A DNA stretch of 64,000 bases from Crithidia expoeki (GCA_900240875.1 OESE01000198.1:186001-250000); one strand, 5' to 3'. Positions 53,472 through 63,770 are shown, numbered from the stretch's first letter. A program made the numbers and translations. The notes: generated by a model not told the origin, from the letters alone.

Positions 53472-56400
53472 TTAACGCGTAAAGAGGAACTGCAGGTCCT
53501 CCTCAGACAGCTTGTTCAGAGACTGCATCTTGCCATCGATAGTGCCCTCAAAGACGAGCATCTTCTTGTCCTGTAGGTCGACCATGCGCTCCTCGACGGA
53601 GTGTGTCGTGACGAAACGCATGGCGTGCACCGGCCGCGTCTGCCCAATCCGATGAGCCCGCTGCACCGCTTGCATTTCCACCGCTGGATTCCACCAGGGG
53701 TCGGTCAACACAACATGGTTGGCAACTTGCAAGTTCAGGCCCTCCCCGCCAGCCTTGAGCGAGATGAGAATGACTCGCACTGACGGGTCGTGCAGGAAGG
53801 CTTGCAGAACGGATTGCCGCTGCGCCAAAGTCAGCGAGCCGCACAGCTTCACCGCTTTGATGAAGCGGCGCTGTAGCCAGTACTGCGTCAGGTCCAACAT
53901 GCTGCCGAACTGCGAGAATACAATGACCTTTTCATCCTTCGGAACTTGCGCGATGTAGTCAGCGATGGCGTCGAGCTTCGTGCCATGCAACGGCTTCTGC
54001 GGATCGAGTCGTGCCAGAATGCTCTGCTGGTCCTTCTTGGAGAGCTCCTGCGATTTCTTCCCCGACGACGTCAATGTCTGCTCGCCGCCGTTCTCGCGCT
54101 CCGATCCTTCCTCCTCCTTCACCATCTTCTTCTGCTTCTTCGACCCCCGAGACGCACTCGGGGTGGAGTTGCGTCGACTGCTTTCCTTTCGCGCACCCGC
54201 CACTGCCTCCTCGGTGGCTTCACCGCTTTTCGCAGTGCTGTTCTCGTCCTCGTCGTCCGCCTCCTGCGCCAGCTCGGGGGGAAGGGCGGCCGTCATCAGC
54301 CCGTCACCCCCGCTACCCTCCGCAGTGTCCTCGTCCTCGTCGAGGTCCTGCCGCAACTGCCGTAGGTCGACGTTGATGCGCACAAAGCAGGTAGGGCAAT
54401 GAAACTCTTTGCCTGGTGCACTCTCCAGAAACTGGCCGAGGCACAGGCGGTGAAACTGGTGACGGCACGGATGCACCTTCAGCGCACTCTCGCCATCCAA
54501 TGCATCCCCGCAGATTCCGCAAAGGCCTTTCACGTTCACTACCGGACCCACTTTCATTCCCTGCATCACCAGCAGTGGGTTGTCCAACGCCTGCCGCAGC
54601 CGGCTCAGCAGTTGAAAGATGTGCGCGTAGTTGTGCAGGACCGTTCCTTTGTGCACAAAGGTGTTGAACTCCGCCGTGCTTTTCTTGTACAGGGACTCGT
54701 AAAAGTTGCGCTCCTCCTTCGTGAGCTCGATGTGGCGCACCTCAATTGTCATGGGCGGCAGCTGCAAGTCGGCAGCACGTTCCACCTTGGTGCGCCGCAG
54801 CATCGCTTTGGCGAAGACGTCGTTGGACAACATCATCATTCCTCGACGACCGTCACCGATATAGCCGTAGCGGTTGATCGGGTTAAGGATGTAGCGGTTG
54901 AAGTACGAGTGGTGCTGCAGCGGACCGTGGCCGCAAAAGACGCATTGCCGCAGCGAAGTGGACGAGAACGGATGCGACAGCGAGGTGCATGAGCATCCTT
55001 CCGTCTCGCAGTAGTAATGTGCGTACGGTCGCATACGCAAGAAGCGGAGGAGACTGTAAAGGTCGCCGACGCGGTTTTGCAGTGGGGTGCCGGTCAGGCA
55101 CCAGCGGTAGTCCGCCGAAAGCGCAAAAGCGGAGCGAGCGGTACTAGTGGTACGACCTTTAATGCGGTGTGCCTCGTCCAGGATCACGCGAGCCCATTTG
55201 ATGGAATGAAAAATAGATGCTGTCAGGTCAACGTCGTCGCCGCCGGTGTCCTTCTCAACTACGTCCCGCAAGCCCACCGGCACAACGTGGTGCTGCCCTG
55301 TCTTGGGACAATACGGGTAGCGCAGAAGCTGGAACTGGCATGCAGAGCAGCGAAACGCTGCTAGCGCCTCCGACGCGCGCTCGGCCGCCGCCTTCTCCTC
55401 TGCCTCCGCCGCCGCGGAGTCGTAGGAAGCGGCAGAGGACGCATCGCTGCTGTCGTCCGAGTCGGCCTCTTCTTCATCGCTGCTGTTGCTGCTCTCACCG
55501 TCACGCAGGGCAGGGTCCCAGCGACTGCGCACCGTGCGACCTGCCTCATGCATCAGCTCTTGATACATCCCGATTGGACCAACGACGCCGCGAGAGGCGC
55601 CTGCCGGTTTAACGTCCTTCTTGGCCTCTCTCTTCCCGTTCGCATCGGCACCTGCCTCTTCCTTTTTCATCAGCGGCGACGTCGCGTGACCAGTCCTGTC
55701 GTCGCGCGTCACCTCCGACTTCTCACGTTTGACAGCGAACGCGACACCGGCCTCGACAGCGTCGTCGGCGCGGCCGCGTCTACGTTGCTGCGGTGGCGGC
55801 GACGCGGCAGCTGTCTCGCTGCCAGTCGCTTCCCTCTCTACTGCCTTGCCGTCATCCTCGAGATCCACGTGTAGGGTGCGTAAACCTTTGCGAATCGTTT
55901 CCACTGACTGCACACCACGGGACTTGGTAGCGGTGCTGCTCGCGTTCTTTTCTCGCTTCGCTTGCTTTTGCGTTTTCTTCGCACGCGGACCGCAAAAGTA
56001 CTTGTTGTGCACCACCAGCTGCCGGGGAATGAAGAGCAACCCGCAGTAGGGGCACGGGATCTTAATTTCGTTGATCAACGCTCGCCACGCCTGCTCAACC
56101 ATTGGGTACGTCGTGAGCACCACATCCGCGCTCTCTAAATCTTCCCTCCTTACTTTAGTGGTTTTGTATACGACGACCACCGAAAGCGAGCCCGGCACAA
56201 CGTGCTCTTTGATCTCCGTCTCCCACTGCAACATTGAGCTCACCGGGCAAACGACAAGCGTAGGCCCATTGACGCGGTGAGAGAGCATCATCCCGATTGT
56301 CTGGATGGTCTTGCCCATACCCATTTCATCTGCCAGAATGCCTCCTTTGACCTCGGACTCCGTCTCCTGACGTACCATCCAACCCATACCTTCTTTTTGG

Positions 56401-56843
56401 TACGCGAGCAGCGGTCGCAACAGTGTTGGCGGCGGCGGCATCTGCTCCATCTTGCCACGATGTACGAGGTCGTCGGGGTCCAACGGCTGCAGATGCTCTG
56501 GCACAGCTGACGACGTAACCTCTTTCTTAACAAGGTCCTGCTCTTCCGGCTTCAATTTCGTGAAGCCTTGCATCTCATACGGGTAGTCACACTCATCCGT
56601 AATTCGCGTGCAATTCAGGTGCTGCCACGCTGAGATCCAGCCATTGTCTCCGGCACAATGGCGAATTGGTATGCCGACGCGCAACTCACCTTTCTGCACT
56701 AGTTGGGAACATTTTCGGCACCGAGCGCGAGCGGTAGGGGCTTTCTGTACGATAAATTTATAAACGTGCTCTTTCCCTGTAGCCAAGCGCCACACGCCCT
56801 TTTCATTCAAAGTGAGATCGGGATGTTCGGCGTAGTTCGACAT
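53472..56843 (-). CDS. SNF2-family ATPase with RING finger (Rad5/Rad16 type) and N-terminal PARP-type zinc finger
   Basis: A 1123-residue protein. The ATG at 56843 (MSNYAEHPDL) is preferred; nine upstream codons begin with TTG. Residues about 28-85 form a PARP-type zinc finger (KCSQLVQKGELRVG with CxxC, then WQHLNC). Residues about 148 onward form the SNF2 ATPase: ADEMGMGKT (Walker A, about 170-180), the Walker B-type ILDEAH near 553, and SLTGTPLQNR-like CLTGTPLQNR. A charged insert separates the early motifs. A RING finger lies near 771-825 (CGICGD, CRHQFHRLC, CPTC), inside the ATPase as in Rad5/Rad16/HLTF. Helicase C-terminal motifs follow (VFSQFGSMLD, AGGEGLNL, QRAHRIGQTRP). Relatives act in nucleotide-excision repair or post-replication repair, with DNA translocase and ubiquitin-ligase activity. 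The RING and all helicase motifs look intact, so both activities are plausible. Rad16 and Rad5 cannot be told apart here. Confidence 0.93.
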   Translation of the reverse strand: MSNYAEHPDLTLNEKGVWRLATGKEHVYKFIVQKAPTARARCRKCSQLVQKGELRVGIPIRHCAGDNGWISAWQHLNCTRITDECDYPYEMQGFTKLKPEEQDLVKKEVTSSAVPEHLQPLDPDDLVHRGKMEQMPPPPTLLRPLLAYQKEGMGWMVRQETESEVKGGILADEMGMGKTIQTIGMMLSHRVNGPTLVVCPVSSMLQWETEIKEHVVPGSLSVVVVYKTTKVRREDLESADVVLTTYPMVEQAWRALINEIKIPCPYCGLLFIPRQLVVHNKYFCGPRAKKTQKQAKREKNASSTATKSRGVQSVETIRKGLRTLHVDLEDDGKAVEREATGSETAAASPPPQQRRRGRADDAVEAGVAFAVKREKSEVTRDDRTGHATSPLMKKEEAGADANGKREAKKDVKPAGASRGVVGPIGMYQELMHEAGRTVRSRWDPALRDGESSNSSDEEEADSDDSSDASSAASYDSAAAEAEEKAAAERASEALAAFRCSACQFQLLRYPYCPKTGQHHVVPVGLRDVVEKDTGGDDVDLTASIFHSIKWARVILDEAHRIKGRTTSTARSAFALSADYRWCLTGTPLQNRVGDLYSLLRFLRMRPYAHYYCETEGCSCTSLSHPFSSTSLRQCVFCGHGPLQHHSYFNRYILNPINRYGYIGDGRRGMMMLSNDVFAKAMLRRTKVERAADLQLPPMTIEVRHIELTKEERNFYESLYKKSTAEFNTFVHKGTVLHNYAHIFQLLSRLRQALDNPLLVMQGMKVGPVVNVKGLCGICGDALDGESALKVHPCRHQFHRLCLGQFLESAPGKEFHCPTCFVRINVDLRQLRQDLDEDEDTAEGSGGDGLMTAALPPELAQEADDEDENSTAKSGEATEEAVAGARKESSRRNSTPSASRGSKKQKKMVKEEEGSERENGGEQTLTSSGKKSQELSKKDQQSILARLDPQKPLHGTKLDAIADYIAQVPKDEKVIVFSQFGSMLDLTQYWLQRRFIKAVKLCGSLTLAQRQSVLQAFLHDPSVRVILISLKAGGEGLNLQVANHVVLTDPWWNPAVEMQAVQRAHRIGQTRPVHAMRFVTTHSVEERMVDLQDKKMLVFEGTIDGKMQSLNKLSEEDLQFLFTR

Positions 56844-57755
56844 AAGTCTCTCCGAGGAAAAAAACTGCAAAAGAGAGCTTGGTGTTATCTAGGCGACCTG
56901 CTTAAAAGCAGGAGTTTCCTAATGGACTTCCACACCTTTCCAACGGACGCTGTTACCGCTAGGAGAGAGACTATTACGACGAAGTCAATGTGCAAAACGC
57001 AGAGAGCGAGAGCCCTGTGAACGCAAAACCGTCGCTTTGAACAACTGTCGGAGCCACCCAATTGAGAGCACCTTGACAGGAGAAAATGGGGAAGTGACCA
57101 AAACAACAAAGGAAAGAAGAGTGACGAAGTGGCAAACACACAACAAAACACTGTTCTCTTAATCAATCCACAGAGCACGCGGCTGAACAACGAACGACGA
57201 TTAAACCCAAAACTTCTCATCGCAAATGATTCACAACTTTCTTACCGATAAGCTTCGTAATATCACCTCAGTGCGGTGATTTACTATTGGTTCAACAAGG
57301 CTATCTGCACTGTAAAACCACCCAAACAAAACAAAAAGATAAACTGCGTTGCGAAGCCTTTCTGAGGGATGAAGGCAACACAAGCACACTGAAAACTGTC
57401 TTACAGAAAAACAGAACTTAGTCTTCCGTTTGTTTGTTAGCTTCTACAACTTGATTGACCGAGATAAAGGTTGGGCCGCTACAGTGTTGCAAAGAACAGG
57501 ACGCACTTTTGTTAATTTATAACTAACCGCAAAACACGTCCTCATAACCAAACCCAACAGTTCACTTTTCACGATTTTGTTTTGCACCCGGAGACAAAAG
57601 AAAGAAAAGAAGGTAACGTAAACCTTCGGACCCAGTCGCAAGCGTCACGGTTTTTTTTTTAACCAGAAAAACAAGTTTCACTCAAAACAAGAAGAAAAAA
57701 AAAGAAACGGAAAAATATAGTTGAGTTACAGTCGTTGCCAGCAGCCGTCCTTGCC
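56844..57755. other. Intergenic region, no gene seen
   Basis: About 900 nt with the splice signal near 56870 and no coding signal beyond it. It should contain the 3' UTR of the last eIF5A copy. Confidence 0.6.
56865..56878 (-). promoter_or_regulatory. Likely trans-splice acceptor of the SNF2-RING gene
   Basis: The minus strand reads CTCTCTTTTGCAG, with AG at 56865-56866, leaving a leader of 21 nt before the ATG at 56843. This position supports that start over the upstream non-ATG codons, which would lie close to or across the acceptor. Confidence 0.6.
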
Positions 57756-58256
57756 TTACTTCTCAGCAGCGTTCTTGGTCTGCAGCACCTGCTCGATGCC
57801 CATGGCAGACACAACAACGACCAGCACCTCCTTGCCAGCATCAAACTGCTCCTTGATCATCGCAGCGAGCGCCGCATCCGGGGGCATGTCGAGATCCTCG
57901 CGGCTCTCACCCTCATCGTTCATCAGAGACAAGTGAGACGGCAGAGAGGGATCTTCGTTGGGCTGGATATCCAGCACACTGTACGTGAAGGTCTTTACGA
58001 ACGGCACCTCCACATTGTGGGTGGACGGGGCTTGGTCCTCAAGGCGGTTGCCAGTAAAGATATCGGTGGCGACGATGCTCACCTTAGCGTGACCGTGCTT
58101 ACCGGTTTTGGACACGGACAGGTCGATCACTTTGCACGGACGCTGGTTAATACAGACGTAGCCACCCTTCTTCAGAGCACCTGCTGCCATGGGGTATGTC
58201 TTGGACGCGTTATCACCGCCGCCCTGGTGGGAGAAATCATGATCCTCGTCGGACAT
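57756..58256 (-). CDS. EIF5A: Translation factor eIF5A, copy 3 in transcription order
   Basis: A 166-residue eIF5A from an ATG at 58256. The hypusine loop [10 protein letters not shown] is intact, with Lys53 as the residue expected to be modified by deoxyhypusine synthase and hydroxylase. The N-terminal SH3-like part (residues ~20-85) and the C-terminal OB-fold part (~86-166) are complete, with the short Leishmania-like insert [14 protein letters not shown]. eIF5A relieves ribosome stalling, notably at proline-rich stretches, and aids termination. The protein is the same as in the two neighbouring copies. The base differences that I noticed (for example near 58229-58239) are silent. An AG at 58272-58273 after a pyrimidine tract is a likely splice site. 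Confidence 0.97.
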   Translation of the reverse strand: MSDEDHDFSHQGGGDNASKTYPMAAGALKKGGYVCINQRPCKVIDLSVSKTGKHGHAKVSIVATDIFTGNRLEDQAPSTHNVEVPFVKTFTYSVLDIQPNEDPSLPSHLSLMNDEGESREDLDMPPDAALAAMIKEQFDAGKEVLVVVVSAMGIEQVLQTKNAAEK

Positions 58257-58793
58257 TTTTTGCGGTATTTACTTGAAGAGTGAAGAAGACCTACTTTTAG
58301 GCTTTTCTGAAGACAAACCCCACATTTTTTTTTTTTACGCAGTGCGACAGTAATACAAGCAAGCACAAAGAGTAAGCAAAAGAGTGACGGTGACAAATGG
58401 AGAGCCAAAAAAAAAGTTTTTAGCAGGGAAGAAGAAAAGAAAGAAGCGCGCCCAGAAGTAAAGCAAGAAGAAAAAGAGAGCAAAAAACAAAGGGGGGAAA
58501 AAACGACAGATTCGAAGTTCAGGCAACGTAAGAACGTAAACGAAAGGAAACCTGAGAGAAGCACATAATACTACATAAACCGCAAGACTAGCCCACGACC
58601 AAAGTAAAGGCACACGAAAAAAAGCCTGCGCATACTCCGCCAGCCCCGCAACACCAAACGACTCAGCTGCCGCGTGCAAAACCAACGCATTTGGCAGTGT
58701 TAACGCACAGAAGTACTCAGTCGTCCAACGACAAAAATGACACTTTAATAATTATTAAAACGAAAAATAAGACAACACTAATCGATCGACAGC
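58257..58793. other. Spacer between eIF5A copies 3 and 2
   Basis: About 540 nt, purine-rich on the plus strand (58365-58520), so pyrimidine-rich on the coding side. It has little visible similarity to the next spacer, so each eIF5A copy has its own UTRs. Confidence 0.6.
58272..58290 (-). promoter_or_regulatory. Likely trans-splice acceptor of eIF5A copy 3
   Basis: Minus-strand pyrimidine-rich tract (58274-58290) followed by AG at 58272-58273, 15 nt before the ATG. Confidence 0.5.
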
Positions 58794-59294
58794 TTACTTC
58801 TCAGCAGCGTTCTTGGTCTGCAGCACCTGCTCGATGCCCATGGCAGACACAACAACGACCAGCACCTCCTTGCCAGCATCAAACTGCTCCTTGATCATCG
58901 CAGCGAGCGCCGCATCCGGGGGCATGTCGAGATCCTCGCGGCTCTCACCCTCATCGTTCATCAGAGACAAGTGAGACGGCAGAGAGGGATCTTCGTTGGG
59001 CTGGATATCCAGCACACTGTACGTGAAGGTCTTTACGAACGGCACCTCCACATTGTGGGTGGACGGGGCTTGGTCCTCAAGGCGGTTGCCAGTAAAGATA
59101 TCGGTGGCGACGATGCTCACCTTAGCGTGACCGTGCTTACCGGTTTTGGACACGGACAGGTCGATCACTTTGCACGGACGCTGGTTAATACAGACGTAGC
59201 CACCCTTCTTCAGAGCACCTGCTGCCATGGGGTATGTCTTGGACGCGTTATCACCGCCGCCCTGGTGAGAGAAATCGTGATCCTCGTCGGACAT
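58794..59294 (-). CDS. EIF5A: Translation factor eIF5A, copy 2
   Basis: Same 166-residue protein as the copies on either side, from an ATG at 59294, with the hypusine Lys53 in [11 protein letters not shown] longer open frame upstream (to about 59444) is leader sequence, judged by the loss of similarity before the ATG. Coding DNA differs from its neighbours at only a few silent sites. The 5' and 3' flanks are different from the other two copies, so its mRNA could be regulated separately. Confidence 0.97.
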   Translation of the reverse strand: MSDEDHDFSHQGGGDNASKTYPMAAGALKKGGYVCINQRPCKVIDLSVSKTGKHGHAKVSIVATDIFTGNRLEDQAPSTHNVEVPFVKTFTYSVLDIQPNEDPSLPSHLSLMNDEGESREDLDMPPDAALAAMIKEQFDAGKEVLVVVVSAMGIEQVLQTKNAAEK

Positions 59295-59846
59295 TGTGAA
59301 ATAAATATGACGAGCTGTAGTTTGAAAACCCCAAAATATTGTACCGTCAGTAAAACAACAATGGTTATTGAAATAACGTTGAGAAAAAAAGAAGACGAAG
59401 AGGCAAAAAAAAGACAACCAAAAAATACAGTTTCGTCCACACAAAACCGAAGAGAAACGCAGGACACAGGAAAGGAAGAGAGAAAAAACAGAAGAAAAGA
59501 GAGAGTGACTTCTTTTTTTTTTTTTTGCGTGTGTCTGCGGTGTTCCCTTGCAGCGTTACCAAACGCCACACCACAGTACACTCCAACTTGCTAGCCGCAC
59601 AATCAATCAGATTATTACAATGGGGGAAAAAGAAAGTGGTACGGAGGAGTTTCACACTGTTTAGAAACGTGCACGCACCCAACCGCAGGTGTTCAAACTG
59701 TCCGCCCCCGAAACAGTAAAACTACTGACGCATTTCCCCCGCAGTTAATTCGGTTGTACTAAGTCTATTTTTATTATAAAAAAAAAACGAGCTGCTGTAG
59801 CACTTACTCGGTTACTACAATGCAAAAGAAAAAAAAACTCATCGCC
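59295..59846. other. Spacer between eIF5A copies 2 and 1
   Basis: About 550 nt with a T run at 59512-59526 on the plus strand and purine-rich plus-strand stretches (59380-59500). No gene. Confidence 0.6.
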
Positions 59847-60347
59847 TTACTTCTCAGCAGCGTTCTTGGTCTGCAGCACCTGCTCGATGCCCATGGCAGA
59901 CACAACAACGACCAGCACCTCCTTGCCAGCATCAAACTGCTCCTTGATCATCGCAGCGAGCGCCGCATCCGGGGGCATGTCGAGATCCTCGCGGCTCTCA
60001 CCCTCATCGTTCATCAGAGACAAGTGAGACGGCAGAGAGGGATCTTCGTTGGGCTGGATATCCAGCACACTGTACGTGAAGGTCTTTACGAACGGCACCT
60101 CCACATTGTGGGTGGACGGGGCTTGGTCCTCAAGGCGGTTGCCAGTAAAGATATCGGTGGCGACGATGCTCACCTTAGCGTGACCGTGCTTACCGGTTTT
60201 GGACACGGACAGGTCGATCACTTTGCACGGACGCTGGTTAATACAGACGTAGCCACCCTTCTTCAGAGCACCTGCTGCCATGGGGTATGTCTTGGACGCG
60301 TTATCACCGCCGCCCTGGTGGGAGAAATCGTGATCCTCGTCGGACAT
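59847..60347 (-). CDS. EIF5A: Translation factor eIF5A, copy 1 (first gene of the minus-strand cluster)
   Basis: Third identical eIF5A protein, from an ATG at 60347; 15 further upstream codons are open but lie outside the conserved part. Hypusine site Lys53 is present and the length is 166. As the gene closest to the strand-switch region it should be the first transcribed in the leftward unit. The high identity of the three coding regions beside unrelated spacers points to gene conversion or recent duplication under strong selection. Confidence 0.97.
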   Translation of the reverse strand: MSDEDHDFSHQGGGDNASKTYPMAAGALKKGGYVCINQRPCKVIDLSVSKTGKHGHAKVSIVATDIFTGNRLEDQAPSTHNVEVPFVKTFTYSVLDIQPNEDPSLPSHLSLMNDEGESREDLDMPPDAALAAMIKEQFDAGKEVLVVVVSAMGIEQVLQTKNAAEK

Positions 60348-60599
60348 TTTTTGTGGTATTGAGGGAGAAAACGTCAAGGCTGTAGGTAACATTGTTCGTG
60401 TGAAATTTAAGTTCAGGTAATAAAACGAAAGAGATCAACGAATATATTCAAGAAAGAAGGATGGCAAGAACTGAATTAAACTCGGTCCTTTAAAACAGTA
60501 GGCACGGGCCTCATTCATGACAGCCACAGACTACACATCAGTTACTTTATTTTAATTTACTTGCAAAAGTAAAAAAAAAAAATAAGTCAGTGGTACGTA

Positions 60600-60665
60600 T
60601 AAATAGGAGCGTATATACATATATACATACATACATATACATATATATATATATATATATATATG
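60600..60665. repeat. AT-rich simple repeat in the strand-switch region
   Basis: Alternating TA/CATA units followed by about 12 pure AT units. Confidence 0.9.
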
Positions 60666-62499
60666 TTAATATTTACGTACAATACTATTTTAAATTCATA
60701 TGTACACAAGTGCAAATATAAATAGAGGCATACACTTTTAATCACTAATTGTCATTTTATTTTAAACCAGAAGACACGCTGCACTTGAAGTCAAGGCGCA
60801 CGCATTGTTTGTACATAATAATTTTCATAACAATAAAGAAATAAAAGCACTTTTTCTTACTCTCAAAACCGCGTTCCAACCCAATAATGATTACCTCCTC
60901 TTTGACAGTGCACCAATACTTGTAGCTTGAAAATCAACTCTTCCATTGGTAGTGTCCTTAGCTTAACCCTCCAATACATTCAAACTTGCGTGTCTTCGAT
61001 TGCAACTGCTCAAGACACCGTAGCTAAAAATATATAACAAAAGAAGAAGTTCAACAGAGACGTATAGTTTTTATCGTCTCAAGAATGGCAAAGTCGACCA
61101 AAAAATCCTACAACGTTGGTTTCCATGATAAATCGCAGAAACATCGAAAAAAACTTCTTGGTATCTTCACCACGAGCACTGAAAAAGGGAGGCTTTTCAC
61201 AGCGTACAACATAGTTAAACTCCACGCACTTTGAGGTTACCACAATCAAACAAGAAAAACCAACCGTTACGTGCGTTTTACGCTTTATCGATTACAAAAG
61301 TAAACAAGACGTGAAGTGGGGAACACGTACTGACAATTGAAACTTCAACAAATGTTGCAATTGCGCCCCTTTCAAAATAAGAAAACACAAACAAAGATAG
61401 AATATATTTAGAAGGCACGAGGAAAGGCAACAAGAGACAGGCGATACGTTCAGCAGTTTATCAGAGGGTACTGCAACGAAGTGTTCCCGATCAACGTTGC
61501 TTGATCAACAAACTGAAATTTACTTAGGGTAAAACGAATAAGAAAAGCGCTGTATTTTAACCGACCAAGCGTTAATCCACAAGAGCACAAGTCATCAAGT
61601 TCACTCGACTTTACGAAGAAGCAGTACCCAACAACACGTCACCAACTTTTTGAGCTCCACTTCTCTCGTTTTTGTTGGTAAGCAATACCTGTAACTTAGA
61701 GCAGCGGAGAATTTCCAATACACGACGAGGAAAACCGGCAGCGCGTAACACAATAGCGCTCAATAAAATGTAAGGCGCTGTGTTTTCCTTGCGTACTAGT
61801 ACAACCTTTTTCAGACAGTTTCTGCGTGCCGCAAGTGTGTTGAGAGAGTAGAAAAATAAAGTTATCGCCCTTTTAACGGGTAGTCAAAAGTCTCACATTT
61901 TTTTTACCGGTCTTTAGAATATCACCTAGGATATTTGTAGCTCTGACAAGACTTCGCTTCAGGCGGGAGTCAACACAGGGCTGGGCGCAAAAACTAAAAC
62001 TGTCGGAAAAACGGGTAATTGTCGTGGGGCTACCAAGGTTAGCGGTCGAGGTGGGGAGGAGGAAATGGAAGGAGGGGGGGGGGAAGACCGAGGCTCGAAA
62101 GGTGTGTCAACAAAAGCCCTCTCTTCTCTCTAAGAATCTGTTGTTCTGAGTTCTTTTTGGTGCTGCTACCTTGCTTTTCGTGAAACAGCGCCAAAACGGA
62201 GGGACAGAGCAAAACAGTACTTACTTTTCGTTGTGTATGGGAAGACTTCAACTAAACCGTTTAGGGAAGAGGCGAAATTGTTGAAAGAAAACAACAACTA
62301 AAAAACAATTAATCAGTGCTGTTTAACAACGTTACCTTAGAAGTCTTACAGTCGGCTCACCCATAACACTGGCTGTCTTCTTGCGAGGTTACTTTAAACT
62401 TGATAGCATTCTTTCTGTTATCAAAGACGATAATTGGTGAATCTACATCAATAAACCATTTTTTTTTTTGCTTTGCCGGCGGCCAACTTACGGTTACAC

Positions 62500-62540
62500 T
62501 TCATTTTCCACTCTTGCTTCTTTCGATGACTTCCTTTGAG
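62500..62540 (+). promoter_or_regulatory. Likely trans-splice acceptor of the first plus-strand gene
   Basis: Plus-strand pyrimidine-rich tract (62500-62537) followed by AG at 62539-62540, leaving 41 nt before the ATG at 62582. This is the mirror orientation of every splice signal to the left and supports the gene being real. Confidence 0.55.
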
Positions 62541-62581
62541 CATCCAGCGGGTAGTAATCCGTCCACATTGATTTAGCACGT

Positions 62582-63130
62582 ATGGACCGTTTTGGCGACT
62601 TTTCGTCGCCAGTGTCTCGATCACCACTCTTTTCGCAGTCAACAACAGATGATGTCGCAGAGAGTTCTAAACGACAAACTGAGTGTTTTTCAAAAGAACA
62701 ACTACGTGAGATCGAAAAGCTGTTAAACCGCATTGAAGAGCGTGATACTCTTGATAGCTACCTTCTAGAGGATGATTGCAGTGATGGTGACGTTCCGTTA
62801 GCAGTCACGCGTTCGAAAGGAGCGCACAACAAAGACAATACAGTGCGGCGACAGTATCGGAAAACAGCAGTGTTGTCGGACAGAGAACGTATCTGGAAAG
62901 CACACATCAGAGACGTGCAGAATTATTTAGAGGTGAAGAGAAGCACTACTGCACGTGCAATCCAACTAGAGAGACGGCACAGAAAGGAGACACATCAATC
63001 GCGACCGTGGCGGCGCGTAGCACAAAATAACTTTGCAACTCCTGTATTAAATACAAGAGGATCTACCTCATCGGATTATTTGATCAAGGGTGCAGATTTA
63101 AGGAATTATATCAAATGTCGAACAGTTTAG
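62582..63130 (+). CDS. Hypothetical protein, first gene of the plus-strand cluster
   Basis: A 182-residue protein from an ATG at 62582. I do not recognise it. The N-terminal ~35 residues are Ser/Thr-rich (FGDFSSPVSRSPLFSQ). Residues about 36-64 form a charged amphipathic helix, possibly a coiled coil (FSKEQLREIEKLLNRIEERD), then an acidic patch (LEDDCSDGD). The second half is strongly basic (RRQYRKTAVL, RERIWKAHIRDVQNYL, RRHRKETHQSRPWRRV). Codon use is more AT-rich than in the minus-strand genes, which lowers confidence, but a good splice acceptor precedes it and the frame is uninterrupted. A nucleic-acid-binding or structural role would fit the charge, without further support. Confidence 0.6.
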   Translation: MDRFGDFSSPVSRSPLFSQSTTDDVAESSKRQTECFSKEQLREIEKLLNRIEERDTLDSYLLEDDCSDGDVPLAVTRSKGAHNKDNTVRRQYRKTAVLSDRERIWKAHIRDVQNYLEVKRSTTARAIQLERRHRKETHQSRPWRRVAQNNFATPVLNTRGSTSSDYLIKGADLRNYIKCRTV

Positions 63131-63248
63131 AATTTCTTTTTTCTTTTTCTTGCCGACCAGAGGTGTTTCTGGTTTGATGGCAAAGAAAGCTACAACAACA
63201 AAAAAAGTGTATCTAAAATGAGTGAATGCACAAACAAATAAATAAATA

Positions 63249-63280
<32 letters not shown>

Positions 63281-63300
63281 ATATATATATATATATATGT
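63249..63300. repeat. AT-rich microsatellite
   Basis: About 25 AT units interrupted by a few TATG units. Confidence 0.9.
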
Positions 63301-63770
63301 TTCAATAAATACATATGTATATATAGATGTGTGTACGTGGGGAAGTATTTTGCTGATATCCTTTACGTGCAAATTCAGCTTTTTTCCCTTACGAAGAAGA
63401 GTAATGAAAAATAAATGGGCGAGCTTGAACCCTGCTAATGCGGGCGCTATACTGAAAAAAAAAAGGCTGGTAACACACAAAGTAGCAGTAGATTACCGTT
63501 TTGCACTTATTGTTCTTGCTTTTATTAAGTGTTGGGGCCTGTTAATTATATTATCTTGCATCCTTCCTTTTTGTCTGGAGTTTGTGATTACTTATTTCAA
63601 GCCCTTCAATTTACTGCAACTATTTACTGACGTGCTTGCTTTTATTATTGCCAATCTTGGTACCTTGGCACCCAGTAGCACATATTGTTACGTTGTACCC
63701 CCAAATTTTATATTGTACACAGAACATTACGGAAAGCGGTGGTTTTGGACAGCAATTTTTCCTGTTAACG

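Larger units (their letters stand above)
60348..62581. promoter_or_regulatory. Divergent strand-switch region, likely Pol II transcription start region
   Basis: All genes to the left are on the minus strand and both genes to the right are on the plus strand, so transcription diverges from this 2.2-kb stretch. It is AT-rich, has no open frame worth keeping, no tRNA-like B box that I could find, and carries an (AT)n-rich tract at about 60600-60665. In Leishmania and Trypanosoma such divergent regions are known Pol II start sites marked by histone variants and acetylation rather than by core promoter motifs. No sequence motif is claimed here. Confidence 0.7.

Noticed and set aside
60348-62581. 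tRNA, spliced-leader RNA or other small RNA genes in the strand-switch region
   Set aside because: I looked for B-box-like GGTTCGA motifs and cloverleaf arms and saw none. A covariance-model scan would be needed to exclude divergent ones.
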